Translations under genes and position numbers: made by a program
In this document: positions 22,405 through 35,580 of the stretch, piece after piece
Position numbering within the stretch: position 1 is the stretch's first letter
Layout: every line of letters starts with the position of its first letter
Notes under the pieces: model-generated
Seen by the model: only the letters and a program-made list of their open reading frames with translations
Told to the model about the DNA's origin: nothing
Databases searched by the model: none
From: Persicaria tinctoria
Lineage: Eukaryota > Streptophyta > Magnoliopsida > Caryophyllales > Polygonaceae
Length of the DNA stretch: 64,000 nt
NCBI GenBank assembly: GCA_037127255.1
Contig: JBANSL010000017.1
Span: 71,734,857-71,798,856 of the forward strand
Reading direction: 5' to 3'

Positions 22405-22690
22405 AACCGTGATGACTACTTTATAGTTTGGTTTATTTGAAACATGTGCTAAAAACCCCAAGCACACAATGACTTTACAACTCGGTTCAACCTAAAAACC
22501 CTGCTAAAAACTCCAGTTTTAAAATAACACTTGACTTTATAGTTCGATCAAGCCTAAAAATCGTGCTAAAAAATCATGTTTTAAAATTACACAGTGGCTT
22601 TATAGCTCGGTTTTATTTAGAATCGGGCTAAAATCTGTGATTTTATAGATCAGTTCTATTCAGAATCGGGCTATAAAGCTAGTGAACCGG
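22405..22690. repeat. Minisatellite, 4-5 diverged units of about 60 bp
   Basis: Units begin with ACTTTATAGTTTGG-like words and contain CTAAAAACCCTGCTAAAAAC-like words, at roughly 22410, 22470, 22533, 22600 and 22642. Copies are diverged and the last ones shortened. Confidence 0.65.
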
Positions 22691-22793
22691 GCTAAATCAC
22701 AAGAGGCCGGAAAAAATCGATAAATGGAAAAACCATCGGAGAAGAGTTTAAACATCGGCAATCGAGGCTGACAAAGAAGACGATAGATCCAAC

Positions 22794-24260
22794 TAAGGAT
22801 GACAATTTCACCCGCACCCGAATCACCCGACCCGAAAAAAAAAGCGGGTGGAAAGTGAATATGGGTGAAGTGGATGTGGGTAGTGGGTCAAGGTAGGCGT
22901 GGCCACGGGTCGGACCTGGCGGGTCGAACCCGTCGACCCGCCGGGTCAAGGGTCGGGGAAGGGCGACCCGAACCCTAACCCGGGAATTCCACGGGTTGGC
23001 AGGTTCGGGTCGACCCGTTGACCCGTCGGATTCCCAAATTTAAAAAAAAATATTTTTTTTTTAATATTTTTGACTAAATTTTTTAAAAAAAAAATGATAT
23101 GTAAAGACTTTTTATACATATCACTTTTTATATCCATTTCATTTTAATATGAAGTGGAAAAAAACATGAGAAATTTTATATTTTTATAAAACTTCCTTCA
23201 TCCACTATAATATAAATGTAGGGATATAAAACTTCTCAAAATTTACTTCATTTCATTTTAAGAAATAAAGCTTAAAGTGAATAGTGGGGGTTAAGGGAGG
23301 ATGGAGTACACATATATATACATCCATCCCTTCTCATTCTATCTCTCTAGTCTTGTCCCACATTGAAAGTTGAGAGAATAGGGGATATCTTCCAAATCTA
23401 TAAAAAAGGAAGGGTGATAGTGCTTTTGACTCACATTGCACATTGCAAACTAGTTTATGTTTATATATTATGAATTATTCTAAGAATAATATACATAATA
23501 ATTATTATAAACATAAAAAAAATATTTTTCAAAAAAAAAAATTGGGATGGCGGGTCGATTTGCCGGGTCATGACCTGTCGGGTCATCGGGTTCAAAACCC
23601 CTGACCCTAACCCTAACTCGCAACCCGCCCCCACCCGTTGAGCCGGACCCGCCGTGTCATTGACCCGTACGACCCGTCGGGTCACGGGTCGACTCGTAAC
23701 CCGTGGCCACCCCTAGGTCAAGGTGGGTGATATACTGATATATTTTTCACCCGCACCTGATCCACCACCCGACCCATTGTCCACCACCCGACTCGATCCG
23801 CCATCCATCTACATTATAAAATACTATTATTTTTATATTTTATATAAAAAAATATATAAACTTTCTAATTTCCTAAACCCTAACTTCCTAATCGGCACTT
23901 CGTTCTGCAAACCTCTTAGCTGGCGACTTATTTTCCTTAGGGCAATGTTATCTAAACTCCCGCTTGTGTTTAAGACTTATGGTCATATGTTTAAAACAAT
24001 GTTATTTAAACTTATGGTGACTTATTTAAGACTTATTGTATAATATAATGTTATTTTAGCCATTATTTTGTCTACATGTTTTATTGGAATTCAATGATGT
24101 GTATTTAGCAAAAATAACCCATATGTTATCCATATTTCACCCATTTTACCCGACCACCCGATGAATATGGGTGGTGGGTTTGGTGAAGTGATTGGTCATC
24201 TATGGTGAGTCGGGAGAAATGGGGTCCATCCACCTACCACATCACCCATTGCTAGTCCTA
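22794..24260. mobile_element. Outer non-autonomous hAT-like element, host of a nested hAT element
   Basis: The left end TAAGGATGACAATTTCACCC and the reverse complement of the right end TAGGACTAGCAATGGGTG are imperfect inverted repeats. The 8-bp target duplication GATCCAAC is at 22786-22793 and 24261-24268. Subterminal CACCCG/CGGGTGG words are frequent. Without the nested element and its duplication the element is about 637 bp and has no transposase. Confidence 0.88.
22894..23715. mobile_element. Inner non-autonomous hAT-like element
   Basis: Inverted ends TAGGCGTGGCCACGGGT and (right, reverse complement) TAGGGGTGGCCACGGGT differ at one base. The 8-bp target duplication GGTCAAGG is at 22886-22893 and 23716-23723. 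The subterminal regions are rich in GACCCG/CGGGTC repeats on both sides. No transposase. Confidence 0.92.
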
Positions 24261-24927
24261 GATCCAACACAACGATTACTACAAAGTCGAAAATATAGAA
24301 AGCCAAACCAATGGTGGATGGTTGTGGAAGCAAGCACAACGCTTGCTAGGTCAAAATTCATGGAGTTACATAAAATAAAATAAAATTGTTGGGTCTTTTT
24401 TTAGGTGGGCTACTGGGCTTGATTTATTTTGGGCAATTAAGCCCAAAATGTTTTGAATTCAAAAGAGAAGCTTCAATATTTTAATTTGGACTTATTTTGA
24501 TTTGCTGGCTTAATGCCTCACCCTCCTTTCCACGCACATCAACCAAAGCTTCGGTAATTCATTCAGCACGTTTCTTTTTCGGTTGTTCAATTCCGATTTC
24601 CGAACTCCTTTACCACTTCTTTAATCTAATTCATTAGGTGTGTTTTTTTACTTTCTTTTAATTATTCTTTATTTAAATTCTAATTTACGAAATTAGAATT
24701 TTGAATTGTTTGGTAATTTGATTGTAGACATTGATAAATCTCGAATTTCTTTTGTATTTTTTACGAAGTACTATATAATAATCGTATTTTGGCTTGTTAA
24801 TTTTTGTTTATCTTTGTCATGACTACAACTTTTCCATTCACCTCGCTTTTATACAAAGATCCGCCACCGAGCCAAACACTAAAGTACTACCTAGGGTTGT
24901 TATATGAGTTGAACAGCTCGAGATCAG
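24261..24927. other. Intergenic, no gene recognised
   Basis: AT-rich DNA after the hAT duplication. It contains TTGGGCAATTAAGCCCAA palindromic sequence near 24430 and CT-rich sequence near 24520. Confidence 0.4.
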
Positions 24928-26406
24928 TGACAGAGGATTTTCAATCGCCTTAAATCTTATCAAATAAAACCGACTAGCCTAACTAATGTAGTTTGGCAAG
25001 TACGGGTCGATCCCACAGAGAGTCAATGATTCGTATGCAAATTAGAGTGTGCTAAATAAGAACTAAAGAAACAAAGAGGGGGGATTATGATGATTCAGAC
25101 TAACTAAGTAAAAAGCAAAACAATAAATAATAAAACAGATTGAATGAATAAATAAGAGAGAATAGCTCAGGTCAATCAATCTCAACACTCAGGTTTTATT
25201 CATTGATCATTGAAATCAAACAGATAACTTCCTCTTGAATACTTTACTGCGGAAAGACTAGGTCTTTTGAATCCAATTCCTTATCAAATCTAGTTAACAG
25301 GACAACCAGACCCTGAAAACCCTAATTATCAAACAATCTTGAAACTATCAAGATTCAATTTAATAATCGATTAAGCTTAAAGGAAATCAACAAAGACAAT
25401 CGACACGCACAACCAGTTATTGCATCGATTGCAAATCAATTCTCTATACAAAATCCTAAATCAACCAGTTTCAGAGATTTATATTTTGCTACACAATAAT
25501 ATAGATAATTCAACCAGAAATTACCTATATCTAGCTATAGATTATCATGAAAAGGCATCAGTTGATCAGACTAACGGAAATTCACGAAAACCTTAAACAA
25601 TCAGCGCAAAGAATTGATAATATTCAAAGAAGAGTATTAGGAATAGAAATCTCACAATGAAATAGAAAACCTGAAGCTTTGATTAATTTCCCCGAGCTAA
25701 AGAGTTTAGTTGTTCATAATCGAAGAAAAATCACAATGGGTCTCTAATGGCTATGTACAAAACCTCCGTCCGTGGTTTTTTTTTATTTGAAACTAAAAAC
25801 AAGACCTCCCCATGTCCTTTTCATAACTGACGTTCCCTCTTCCTAATTAATTCAAAAACAAACTAACATAATTAACTTTCAGAAATTAAACAAAGTAACG
25901 CCCACATCCTTGGAAATGCAACATAACTCGGGTGCACCAAAGTACTCGGCCGAGTTCTTTTGATGCCCAAACCGAGTTCTCTTCAGCAGCCATCTTGACG
26001 TCCAGATTTCACCGTCTTCAAGGCCGAATTTGGAAAAGTCGTAAACACAAAAGTTGTAGGTCTTCGAATCATCTTTCCAACAAGTATAAGTATGCCCCGA
26101 TCCGATAAATACAGCCTTCAAACGACTCGTTTTAGTACAGCGTCGCCAGCTTGGACAGTTCCAATCCTTTACATGTTTAGCTCCTCTCCCCGACTCTCGT
26201 GCTCTTCTATTCTCGTCCAATCTTCCAACATTGGCTCGATCTTAGCTTCATCTCTTTACAATCACCTGAAATCATGCACAAATCTCGTAGATTCCGACTC
26301 TAATTGAAACATAATGAAAACATGAAAACTACTCTAACTCATGCATTTTACCCTACCTAAACTCATCTAAATGCTTATATTAACACTACCTAAATGTGCA
26401 TGATCA
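24928..26406 (-). mobile_element. Solo LTR of a Ty3/gypsy-type (Athila/Tat-like) element
   Basis: On the minus strand it begins TGATCATGCACATTTAGG and ends CGATTGAAAATCCTCTGTCA. Near its 3' end it contains CTGTGGGATCGACCCGTACT, a phrase common in large plant gypsy LTRs. Flanking 5-mers are ATCAG (24923-24927) and ATAAG (26407-26411), one mismatch. The sequence is 1479 bp with no partner LTR or coding part in the window, as expected after LTR-LTR recombination. The frame at 25879-26220 lies inside the LTR and is not a gene. Confidence 0.75.
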
Positions 26407-26873
26407 ATAAGTTTGAAAAAGCTCGACTTGAGCTTGTTCAGTTACCTAAACAAGTCGAGTCTGAACATGATTTTAAGCTCGAATAGCTATAATTATATAA
26501 ATTTTCTAAAATTTTCTTTAGGTTAATATATTATGATCAAGTAAAACTATTTCAAGCTCGGTTTAAGCTCGTTCATTTACTAAAACAAGTCAAACTTGAA
26601 AAAAAAAACTCATTTAGAAATTGAGTTCGGCTCAAACTCATTTAACAAATGAACTAAGCTTGAACATGTTAAACTCGGCGTAGTTCTCTATTACTACCCA
26701 AGTCCAAAAGTCCACATGATTTATCAATCTTGCATATAAATATTCCCCCAAATGACCAACAAAATCAATGCTTGAAAACGCCATTTCCCTTCCCTTCCCA
26801 ACAAAACAAGAAAACGCCTTTTTTTTTTTCCATTTCCCTCCCTTTCCATTGAATTTCAAACTCTGCCCCCACC
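26407..26873. other. Upstream region of the POLAR-like gene, with repeat fragment
   Basis: 26412-26650 holds AGCTCGACTTGAGCTTGTTC-like diverged repeats that continue the sequence left of the solo LTR (GAGTTGAACAGCTCGAG). 26700-26873 is the probable promoter and leader; CATATAAATATTCC at about 26732 could be a TATA element. Confidence 0.5.
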
Positions 26874-29866
26874 ATGCGAATCGTCGATTACCTCAACTCC
26901 CCCGACGACGTTGCCGACCACCACGAGGCCGTCGCAGCCAACGCACCAGTCATCGACGAAAGTGGCAAGAGCGAACGATCCGCGATTATCGGTCGGAAAA
27001 CTCACTGCTCGCGCCGTTTGAAGCTGGTTTCCCGTCTGTTTTCGCTTCCCTGGAAATGTGGGAGCGGCAGTGTAACAAGACGCGGAGAACAAATGGAGGA
27101 GGAAGACGATGATACTCCTGGCAGTGCTGTGGTTAGCGATTCGGGTGGAACTCCGAAGCGGATTTGTGAAGGTTGTGGAGCTAGGGCTACGACAAGTCAG
27201 ACTCTAACAGGTGATTCAGCATTTTCCTATAATTCGCGGTTTATAGTTTGCAACTGAGCTACGAATTCCATTAACTTTGTATTTTGAATGAGCCTGGTGG
27301 ATTGATTGGGTTGATTAATTTTAGTGTTTTTTAGTGATCCCCGTGCGCCAGCTTAGAAAATTGATTAAACTATTGAGAAATGCTTGGGGTGTGTGAAATT
27401 GCCTAAACTTTGAGATCTAAAGTGAGACAACCGATTGTGGGATCTTCTTTTGGTAGACTTCCTAACATCATTTGGATCAATCATGTAGAGTAGAAGAGCA
27501 ACCAAATGGGGGTCCCCCATTGGAGCGTGTGTTATTCTAGATTCAAGTTTGCAGCTTTCGTTTTCTTTGACCCCTCTTTAAGTTTCGTGTCCTTTTTCTC
27601 CTAAAATGTAAAATATGTGATTTGGTGGAAATGAAGATTGAAGTGTGATTCATTAAAGGCATCGTATGATAAATACAACATAATTCAACCATGCTTGTGT
27701 CTTTGTGGTCCTGAGCAACTAACTTATTGTTCAACTTACTTCATTCAGCTGAATATAGGTTACCCTTTCCTCAATTGCTTTCGTGTCCACTGTCCAGTTT
27801 GCAAGAAGATTTTTGAATTGAATGAATGTGTTTGGCTTATATGGACCCTTTATAAGGTCCACAATTTTCACTTGGCTCGAATAAGCTGCAAGTATGTATT
27901 AGAATGGTTGTTAATACCTTGTAACTGAACTGAGAATCTTCATACACCTCTACGAATGGCTAAGTTAAAGGTTAACTTGTTCAAAAGCTTTAACATAAAG
28001 GGTAGCACTGAAATTTATCAAATCCATGTCTGTGTATGCTGATAGATGTGTTTTGCTACCTGACAGAATCCATTTAGAGTTTTGTTCTTTTCGTTTTTAG
28101 TATGTGACATAGACTCGAAGGAACACTATGCCTATTCATATTTTGTTCTCTTATTTGACTTAGGTTTGGTGTGATTTAGATCTCTATATACTAGATTTTG
28201 GTAAAATGTGTATGGTTTGACTTTTAAATGGATCATTCTTCTACATAATTGATCTTTTTACATCAAGTAGGATGGGATGATTTTTAAGTGTGTTTCAGCT
28301 ATTGCTAATAACAATAATTGAGAGTGCTAGATGCCCTAGTAATATAGATGTATATCTTTTTTCCTTCTACAGGATATTCTTTCCCCCTTTCATTGTTTCA
28401 AATCACAGTAATCCCTTTGGCAACTTTTTAGTCGCGTTCATGTGATTGACGTTCTTCAATATTAAGGATATCTAACATTTACGGCTTTTCTGCAATCAGG
28501 AAGTCATGAGCAGGAGTCAAACTTCAACTTGGTGGCTGGACTTGGTTTGCTGTCCCTTATTGCTGTTTGCAAAATGGAACTTGAAAAAACAGTGGAATTA
28601 AGGAGACGAATGGAATCATTTTTTCAAAATCTGAAAGAGGAATGTGAAAGCAAAAAGGAAATTTCGAAAGCTTCAGAATCTGTGGTCAGCAGTCTTAACG
28701 AGGATGCTCAACCCGGTGGAAGACACCATGACTATCATTTTAGTGCTGATCATTCACAAGAGCCAAGTATAGCACCATCGGAGATAACTTTGATGTGTGA
28801 TCAGTTTTCAAAGTCTGATACTGCCCCAAAGGAAGAATCCCCCGCGGGGATGAATCAATTTGAGGACCTTGAGGTACAACTGGAAACTGAACTAGAACTA
28901 CTGCAACTTCATTTACAGGCAGAAGAATCATCACAACATGAGTGGCAGGTCAGAGTCATTATCTTCAGATTCCTTTCAAGTGTCATATTATTTTAACTTT
29001 TAACCGTTTTAAGTACCTCATCCTTTCAAATTCTGATTTTGAAGCTAGAATGAATTTTATTTTGGAGTTTTCCAGATATTCTAGTTTATTTGATGGGAGC
29101 AGCATTAGCCTGTTGGAGTACCATTTGAATCACGGGTTTCTTTTGAAACCTAAGCCCACCCCCAGCTTTTCAATTCTACTAACTATGTGCTGTGTAAAGA
29201 ATAGTGGCAGGGAATTAGTATACATTTTCTGTCAAAATCTTCTTGTTCATTTCTGCTTTGTTTTCTGTAAGATTCATCAATATAACGAATAGCTTCTGTT
29301 TACAAAATCTCTTTCTTCTGCCATTGCTGTACATAAGTTCTTGCTTCTCAAATTGAGGAGGTCATTTTTCACGGAGGTAGCTGGAATCAACTTAACTTCA
29401 TCCATTCTAGTAGATTGGTTATGGTAGGAAGTTTGTCATGGTTCACAGTTTTTGGTGCCAATTTTCATAAACTAAGCTTCATTGTCAAATTGCTGATAAG
29501 TGATAACATAGTGTTTTTATTTTCCTTCAACTTATGCAAGTTCTTCTCTACTCATTTTTTCTTTCAAAAACCCGAGTGCAGAGTGCAGGCACTCCTAATT
29601 CAAGCGCCAGCACGATCTCCACTGGAGTAGTATACGATCAGCAGCCAGACACTATTGAGCAATGTGGAGTCAATCCTTACGAGCTTGAGAGGAGGTTGCA
29701 TGAAGTCCTTGAAGCTAGGCAAGAAGAACGAATCAGAGAGCTTGAATCAGATTTAAACCAGATCAAGCGAAAGCTTCAGGAGAAGGAGACTGAAGCTAGT
29801 TTGTGGAAGAACACAACGCAGATCATCCCTAACCATGTCCCTGAATCTTCTTTGGTTTGGAGGTAA
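26874..29866 (+). CDS. POLAR-like protein (stomatal asymmetric division polarity factor family)
   Basis: Model: exons 26874-27210 (phase 1 end), 28500-28948 and 29582-29866, giving 356 aa. The N-terminal 112 residues are variable and include the conserved-looking CEGCGARATT segment. Exon 2 starts a hydrophobic stretch, NLVAGLGLLSLIAVCKMELE (about 121-140), followed by a coiled coil (TVELRRRMESFFQNLKEE). Then come an acidic ELETELELLQLHL helix (about 240-255) and the C-terminal block CGVNPYELERRLHEVLEARQ with KLQEKETEASLWK. These blocks are what I associate with POLAR and its paralogues, which mark cell polarity and scaffold GSK3-like kinases in the stomatal lineage; Arabidopsis entries were once misnamed WRKY. 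The function is inferred from motif memory. The last codons overlap a good splice donor (GGAG/GTAAGG) and could splice to 30126, which would still end in Arg-stop. Confidence 0.72.
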
Positions 29867-31836
29867 GGCCCAACTCGTGAAGCTATACATCCTATAAAAA
29901 GCATGATCATATTTTAACAACACTTGCAGCCTAAAGGTTACTCAATGAAGCACAAATCAGGGCATCCCCAGCCTTTTTTTAGACGCATAAAATCCATTAG
30001 ATGCACCTTGAAACGGTGAAGAATTGACACATCCATATCAGCTGATCCATTGAATCTTCTTAAGTCTCTTCATTATCATACCATCTTGGTACTGCCTTGC
30101 TCAACACTGAGTATTTGGATTGCAGGTAGCAGCTGTAACATGAAGGTTGGTTATTCATCGAGTATATTTTATTTATTTCATTGAGTAAAGTCTTGCATCC
30201 GGGTATAGTATACAAACAACATTCATCTGGACAACAGTCACAAGCCTTTCTTTTGTGGGGATTGCGGAAGCTAACACATCAGCTTACAATGTAGAATACT
30301 CTTACTATAGGCTCCTGTCCCGACAGACTCTGGTGGTGGTGTTTTTTCTAGAGATTTTGTGGTTCTTATGGGCATAGTCCATATATAGTTATTCGAAACT
30401 CGTCTCTGAGATTCATCTTGTGTTATGTTCTGTCAAGGGTTTGTTTCTGGGTTTGCAGATTCACTGATCCTCTAAACATCCTTAATTTAAAGATAGAAAT
30501 AGCTTGAAGAATGAAGAGGTCCTGCATATTGCTTTGAGTTATTTTGTCAAGTCTAAGATAGTTATTTATAAAATCTATATATATTTTAAATATCAATTAA
30601 TTTTCTCTCTATCCATAAACATCCATTTTTTATATGTTTGCAGAAAAATTTAGTGAAAATTATTTTGCATCTTTAATACTAGTACGAGTATTTTCATCAT
30701 TACAATAATTATTTATTGAATAATAATAAATAATATTTAAATTGTAATATTATCATACTCTAAATAATGATTTAATAAATAAATGAATTTATAATCCAGC
30801 TACTAAAAAAATGATTCAAAAGGGGTGAAGAGTTTGGAAGTAGAATGCACAAATGTGAGTAAAATTGATAAAATGTTACAAGGATGTTCATGTGGCGAAG
30901 AAAAAGTGGCTTAAGAATTCGAAATAGTGTTCTTGAATACACATGGGCTTAACTACCCCTGTATAATATATATAATATAATATTTAAAAAAAAATTGTAT
31001 TTACACCAATTTAACTAATCAATTTGTGTCAATATATTTAATTGACTACCAATAAAAGAGATATAATATAATATATCCATTTTTAAGAAACATGGGTACG
31101 TAAAATCTTGTTAAAATACACCGATATCTAATAAAATTTGGTAAAATATTATCTTAAATATATATTGTTATATTAATCTTCTAGAAATATATCAATATTT
31201 AACTAAATTGGGGTAAATTTTATCTTAAGCATATCTTTCTATCTTGATTAAGTGGAATTGGATAACAACTAATAAAATCTTATCTTTGAGTATATATTCC
31301 TTTATTATAGATAATAATTAATGAGTGATTAGTGTAGATAATGTTGCACTAAGTAGCATTTTTTCATCCTTTAAAAAGGATAGTTTTGTATTTCATCCGA
31401 TCAACTTTTTGATTTTTAATATGTAATTTAAATAACTAAAAACTATAGTATACAATTTTTTTTTTCAATTTAATACTTATTAATTATTACTAATAAGCAT
31501 TAAATTATAAACAAAAATAATAATTTTTTCTTTTTCATTGTTCACAGCTCCCACACAAAAATATAATAAAATTTAATATGGAGTAAGTTTGAGGCTAAGT
31601 TTAATACTTGAAATTATCAAGCTTTGATATGAAGTAAGTTTGTGGCTAACATTATCAAACTTTAAGTACTTTAAATTATCAAAGCGTAATTCTTACGGAG
31701 AATATAATGAGTGGAGAAGATAGAACAAGATCCAACGGCCAGGATTTGATCAGAAGCTTGATGGAGTCAAAGTCAAACTAAAATTCCCAAAACCCTATCG
31801 CTCCATCTCTTTCTCTCTGAGACGCGACCAGGACAA
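29867..31836. other. Intergenic; POLAR-like 3' region and AT-rich spacer
   Basis: 29867-30500 is probably 3' untranslated and terminator region. 30550-31700 is AT-rich with a partial Stowaway-like stretch at 31384-31600, which includes AACTAAAAACTATAGTATAC. No gene is seen. Confidence 0.45.
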
Positions 31837-31846
31837 CTATATAAAT
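31837..31846 (+). promoter_or_regulatory. Probable TATA box of the eIF5A gene
   Basis: ACTATATAAA lies about 100 bp before the ATG, preceded by CT-rich sequence typical of housekeeping plant promoters. Placed by eye. Confidence 0.6.
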
Positions 31847-31943
31847 TCATCGTTCCACGCCGCCCATCTTCCCCGAAACCCTCCCAAACCCTCCCGTACC
31901 CTAAACTCCGAGAGACCGGAAAATCGATAAGCAAATTATCGCC

Positions 31944-33660
31944 ATGTCTGACGAGGAGCACCACTTCGAATCCAAGGCCGACGCCGGCGCCTCCAAGACT
32001 TATCCTCAGCAGGCCGGTACTATCCGCAAAGGCGGCCACATCGTGATTAAGAACCGTCCCTGCAAGGTCTGATCTGATTTTGTTTTTTCGATTTTCTATG
32101 GTTTGGGATTTTTGCTGTTGTTTGTTGATTTGGGAATTGGTTTATTTAATTGATGATGATTTGGTCTCTCTGTAAGACTTTCTAGTTTGATGTGTTTCGA
32201 TTTCTAGGGTTTCGGGTCGTTTTATAGGGTTTTGGGTTTTTGCTTGTGGTTGTCTGTTGATATGGGAATTGGTTTTTTAATTGATGATGATTTTGTTTGG
32301 TAGAATATGTGGAATGATTTGATTCTGATATGCGAGTCAAATTTCTCATCTTTAGGTCAATCTGAAGTTGTATACGCCATTTGTTTTGCGCGCCACTTGA
32401 TCCGTCATTCAGAGCCACACTAACTGTTCTAAAGATTGAAATCACTTGTCTTTGTAATCAATTGGGAATATATTATGTTTTTTTTTGTTAATATAATACT
32501 GTATATACTAAGGTCCAAATGCTGCACTAAAACCATTCAGATTTGGTTGATTGTATAATTGATGATACCATTGGCGCGGGTAGATGATTCAAGTCAAATT
32601 TAGGCAAAATTACTCTTCTGGAAATTGCTTCTTACATATAGTTTATTGCAATGAATTTCACACTTTATCAAAAAAGAAAAGAGAATCAGTGGTTTGGTTG
32701 GCGTGTTGGTCTCTTCTTGGATGGTAAAACGGAGTTGTAGGAACTCTCCTTTGATTATCTCTGATGGTTCATCATTGGAAGTCTATTTTGTCTTATTGTG
32801 ATTGAAGTATTGTTTTGTTGCGGTTTTCATTGTGCGTGTTTGTAATCTGTATGCAATTACCATCCATGTATTGTTCATTTAATCATTGCAATAAAATTCA
32901 TGTATGTAGGTTGTTGAGGTCTCCACATCCAAAACTGGCAAGCATGGACACGCCAAGTGTCACTTTGTGGCAATTGATATCTTCACTGCCAAGAAGCTTG
33001 AAGATATTGTTCCATCATCCCACAACTGTGATGTAATCCTCGAATTCCTAGTATCTGACTGTTAATTTTAGTGAAGTATACTTTCATCAAACTGTATTTT
33101 GATTTCTGCTTCTTTGCAGGTTCCTCATGTTAACCGTACTGACTACCAACTAATTGATATCTCCGAGGATGGCTTTGTAAGTACATTATCAGTCTATCAG
33201 CCTCCATGACACAGTTATCGTTTGACAAAAAAAATAAAATAATGGGTATTATTTAAGCAGTTGACTCTACTTTCTTTCAGGTGAGCCTTTTGACTGAAAA
33301 TGGTAACACCAAGGATGATCTGAGGCTTCCAACTGATGAAGCTATGCTGGCTCAGGTAAGCCATTGTTTACGAGTTTTTCGTCATAGTTCATATGTCCTG
33401 GATTCTGTCTCTTGAAGCACGGACAAACATATGTTATTCACTAACAACAGAACAACAGTCATCTGAGCATACTTCAGTCACCCTCCTTAATCTTGAGAAT
33501 GAAGACGACATAGCCACTTCTTTCTGTCATTCCTAACTTTTGTTTCATTCTGCAGCTCAAGGATGGATTTGCTGAAGGCAAGGACCTGATTGTCTCAGTT
33601 ATGTCTGCAATGGGAGAAGAGCAGATCTGTGGCCTCAAGGACATTGGTGGAAAGAACTAA
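31944..33660 (+). CDS. Eukaryotic translation initiation factor 5A (eIF5A)
   Basis: Exons 31944-32066, 32910-33032, 33120-33176, 33281-33355 and 33556-33660, all phase 0, GT-AG. The product is 160 aa, the normal plant length. It begins [20 protein letters not shown] and contains the hypusination loop [14 protein letters not shown], in which Lys52 is the residue modified by deoxyhypusine synthase and hydroxylase. The C-terminal OB-fold part runs from [15 protein letters not shown] to the end GLKDIGGKN. The protein acts on cytosolic ribosomes, helping peptide-bond formation at difficult sequences (for example proline runs) and termination. Intron 1 (843 bp), right after the first coding exon, is large, as in other plant eIF5A genes. 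No defects were seen. Confidence 0.98.
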
Positions 33661-34674
33661 CCTACACCTCATTGTGGGTAAATTCCTGTCTCAGTTGTTG
33701 CCTTCATGGAGGTCAGCTTTTCAAGGGGAGTTTATATCCTTGAATGTTTAAGGATGTGGCTTCATTTGTGAACTGTTTTATCGGAAAATGAGAGATTTCC
33801 CCATATATTATTGATTTGCCAACCAAATGAATGACTCTGTGCACTTGTTATCAGTTACTGGATTGGTTTTGTTGTTGCATCCGTCTGAAATTTGCATAAG
33901 TTATATAATGTTGCATCTCTTACTGTTTATGTGTTGTCTTGGTAGTGATTGAATCGTCTAATTTTTACACTCCACTAACTTCTTAGCTAGTTTCGGTTTC
34001 TAGTTCAATATGGACTGATCCTAACAAAATTGCCAAGTCATTAAAATCTAATTTTTTTTCCCACCCTACAGGCTACAATCACTTTAATCCTTAGTGGAAA
34101 ATTTCCTACCCTATTTACTAATTTAGTCTTGTAATACGTGTTGTAGTTCATCGAGCTTTTCACATATTACAAGTCGTTTTAGTCTTTATATTTTAAAATC
34201 TTCAATTAACTTCATCGACCAAGGAAAGTGATTCCAGTTTCCAAGTGAGCTTTGTCCATATGAAACTTTCTAATGGCGTTCCCCATGAGAGGTTTTGATT
34301 AAAACATATTTGAAATTTATAGGAGTAGTTTATTACGGAGTATATCATTTCATATTAAATCTTTTTGCGAAGAGATGATTCAATTTGTATTGTGATTTAA
34401 TAATTGAGTGAAGTGCTCTCTTCTTGCAAGTTTTTGAGCACTTCCACTCCTTTACTATTTGGATCTCAATATTCCCATTTATCTTAACATATCTTCATAT
34501 GTTTAGCAAAAATTAATCAAAGTTTTTTTTTTAGTGTTTATTATGTTTCTGTGAAAAACATACTTACAACAAATTTAACTGATTTTAAAATAGAATTTAT
34601 TATTTATAAATCTTCTTTCAAACATAAATACTTGAACATCTTCATTTCGAGCTCGTTTGGTCAATAACTTAAAA
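33661..34674. other. eIF5A 3' region and intergenic spacer
   Basis: 3' untranslated sequence then AT-rich DNA. No gene or paired repeat ends were recognised. Confidence 0.45.
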
Positions 34675-34950
34675 TAACTCCAGAAGTTGAAAAACTTAGG
34701 AACTTAAATTCTCATAAATTTGGGACTAGGTAAGTTAAACATTCACTTTTTTTGGAAAAAAATTAACTTCTATTTTAATTTTCTAAAACTTATAACTCAA
34801 TCAAACATATTTTTTCTATGGAGTACGATACGATGAATAAGAATTTAATTCACGAGAATTGAATTCCTTAAAATTGTACTTCGATATTTATTTTTGTTTT
34901 TGTTGCAAGACGTTTAACCGATTATTAACAAAGTTTTTAATATCTTTAAA

Positions 34951-35549
34951 AAACTAAGTAAACTAACAAGATAAGAGAGAGAAGCTCTTTCTAAAACACT
35001 CAAATCCTTGACCCCTTCAACACCGCTACCCAACAATCCATCCACCATCGTCGTCCACCGTCGCCACCCTCATCGTCCGACCAGCTTTGCGGCTCCCCTA
35101 ACCTCATCGATCATTTAGCTTTGATTTCATCGAGCCTCTATCCCGTTACCAAACCCTAAAATTTGGTTTCGCATTCCCCATCTTCAATCAACCTTGTATT
35201 GGGTGGTTTTTGGGTCCTCGCCTTTTGTTTCTCCTGGTATTGTCGCCGATTTGGGTTTCCGACTGACAACCGCTCTAACGTGGACTCCCCGAAGCCTCCA
35301 TCTCTTCCATCCGTGGCGGCCTGCCGGTTTTCGCCTTCGGTTGGTCTGGTCTGGGTGCCTAGCCTACGTTGATCCCCTTCGTCGCCAACTCGTGCTTCCG
35401 ATCGCCGGTTCTCCCACTCCCGTTTGGGTTCAATGGTGGTTCCTTGGGGCCCAAGCTTCGGGTCCTTGAGGCTCAAGTTTCGGTTCCTTTTGGCCCAAGC
35501 TTTGGTTTCTTCGGGCCCAAGCTTCGGATCCGTGGGGGCCAAGGTTTTG

Positions 35550-35580
<31 letters not shown>

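Noticed and set aside
25879..26220. 113-codon minus-strand frame
   Set aside because: It is wholly inside the solo LTR, where such frames are common by chance.
35156..35542. Minus-strand frame with Gly-Pro-Lys-rich repeats, and its counterpart at 61094-61648
   Set aside because: It is the translation of the 22-bp tandem repeat in the retroposon; frame and unit number differ between copies and there is no gene structure.
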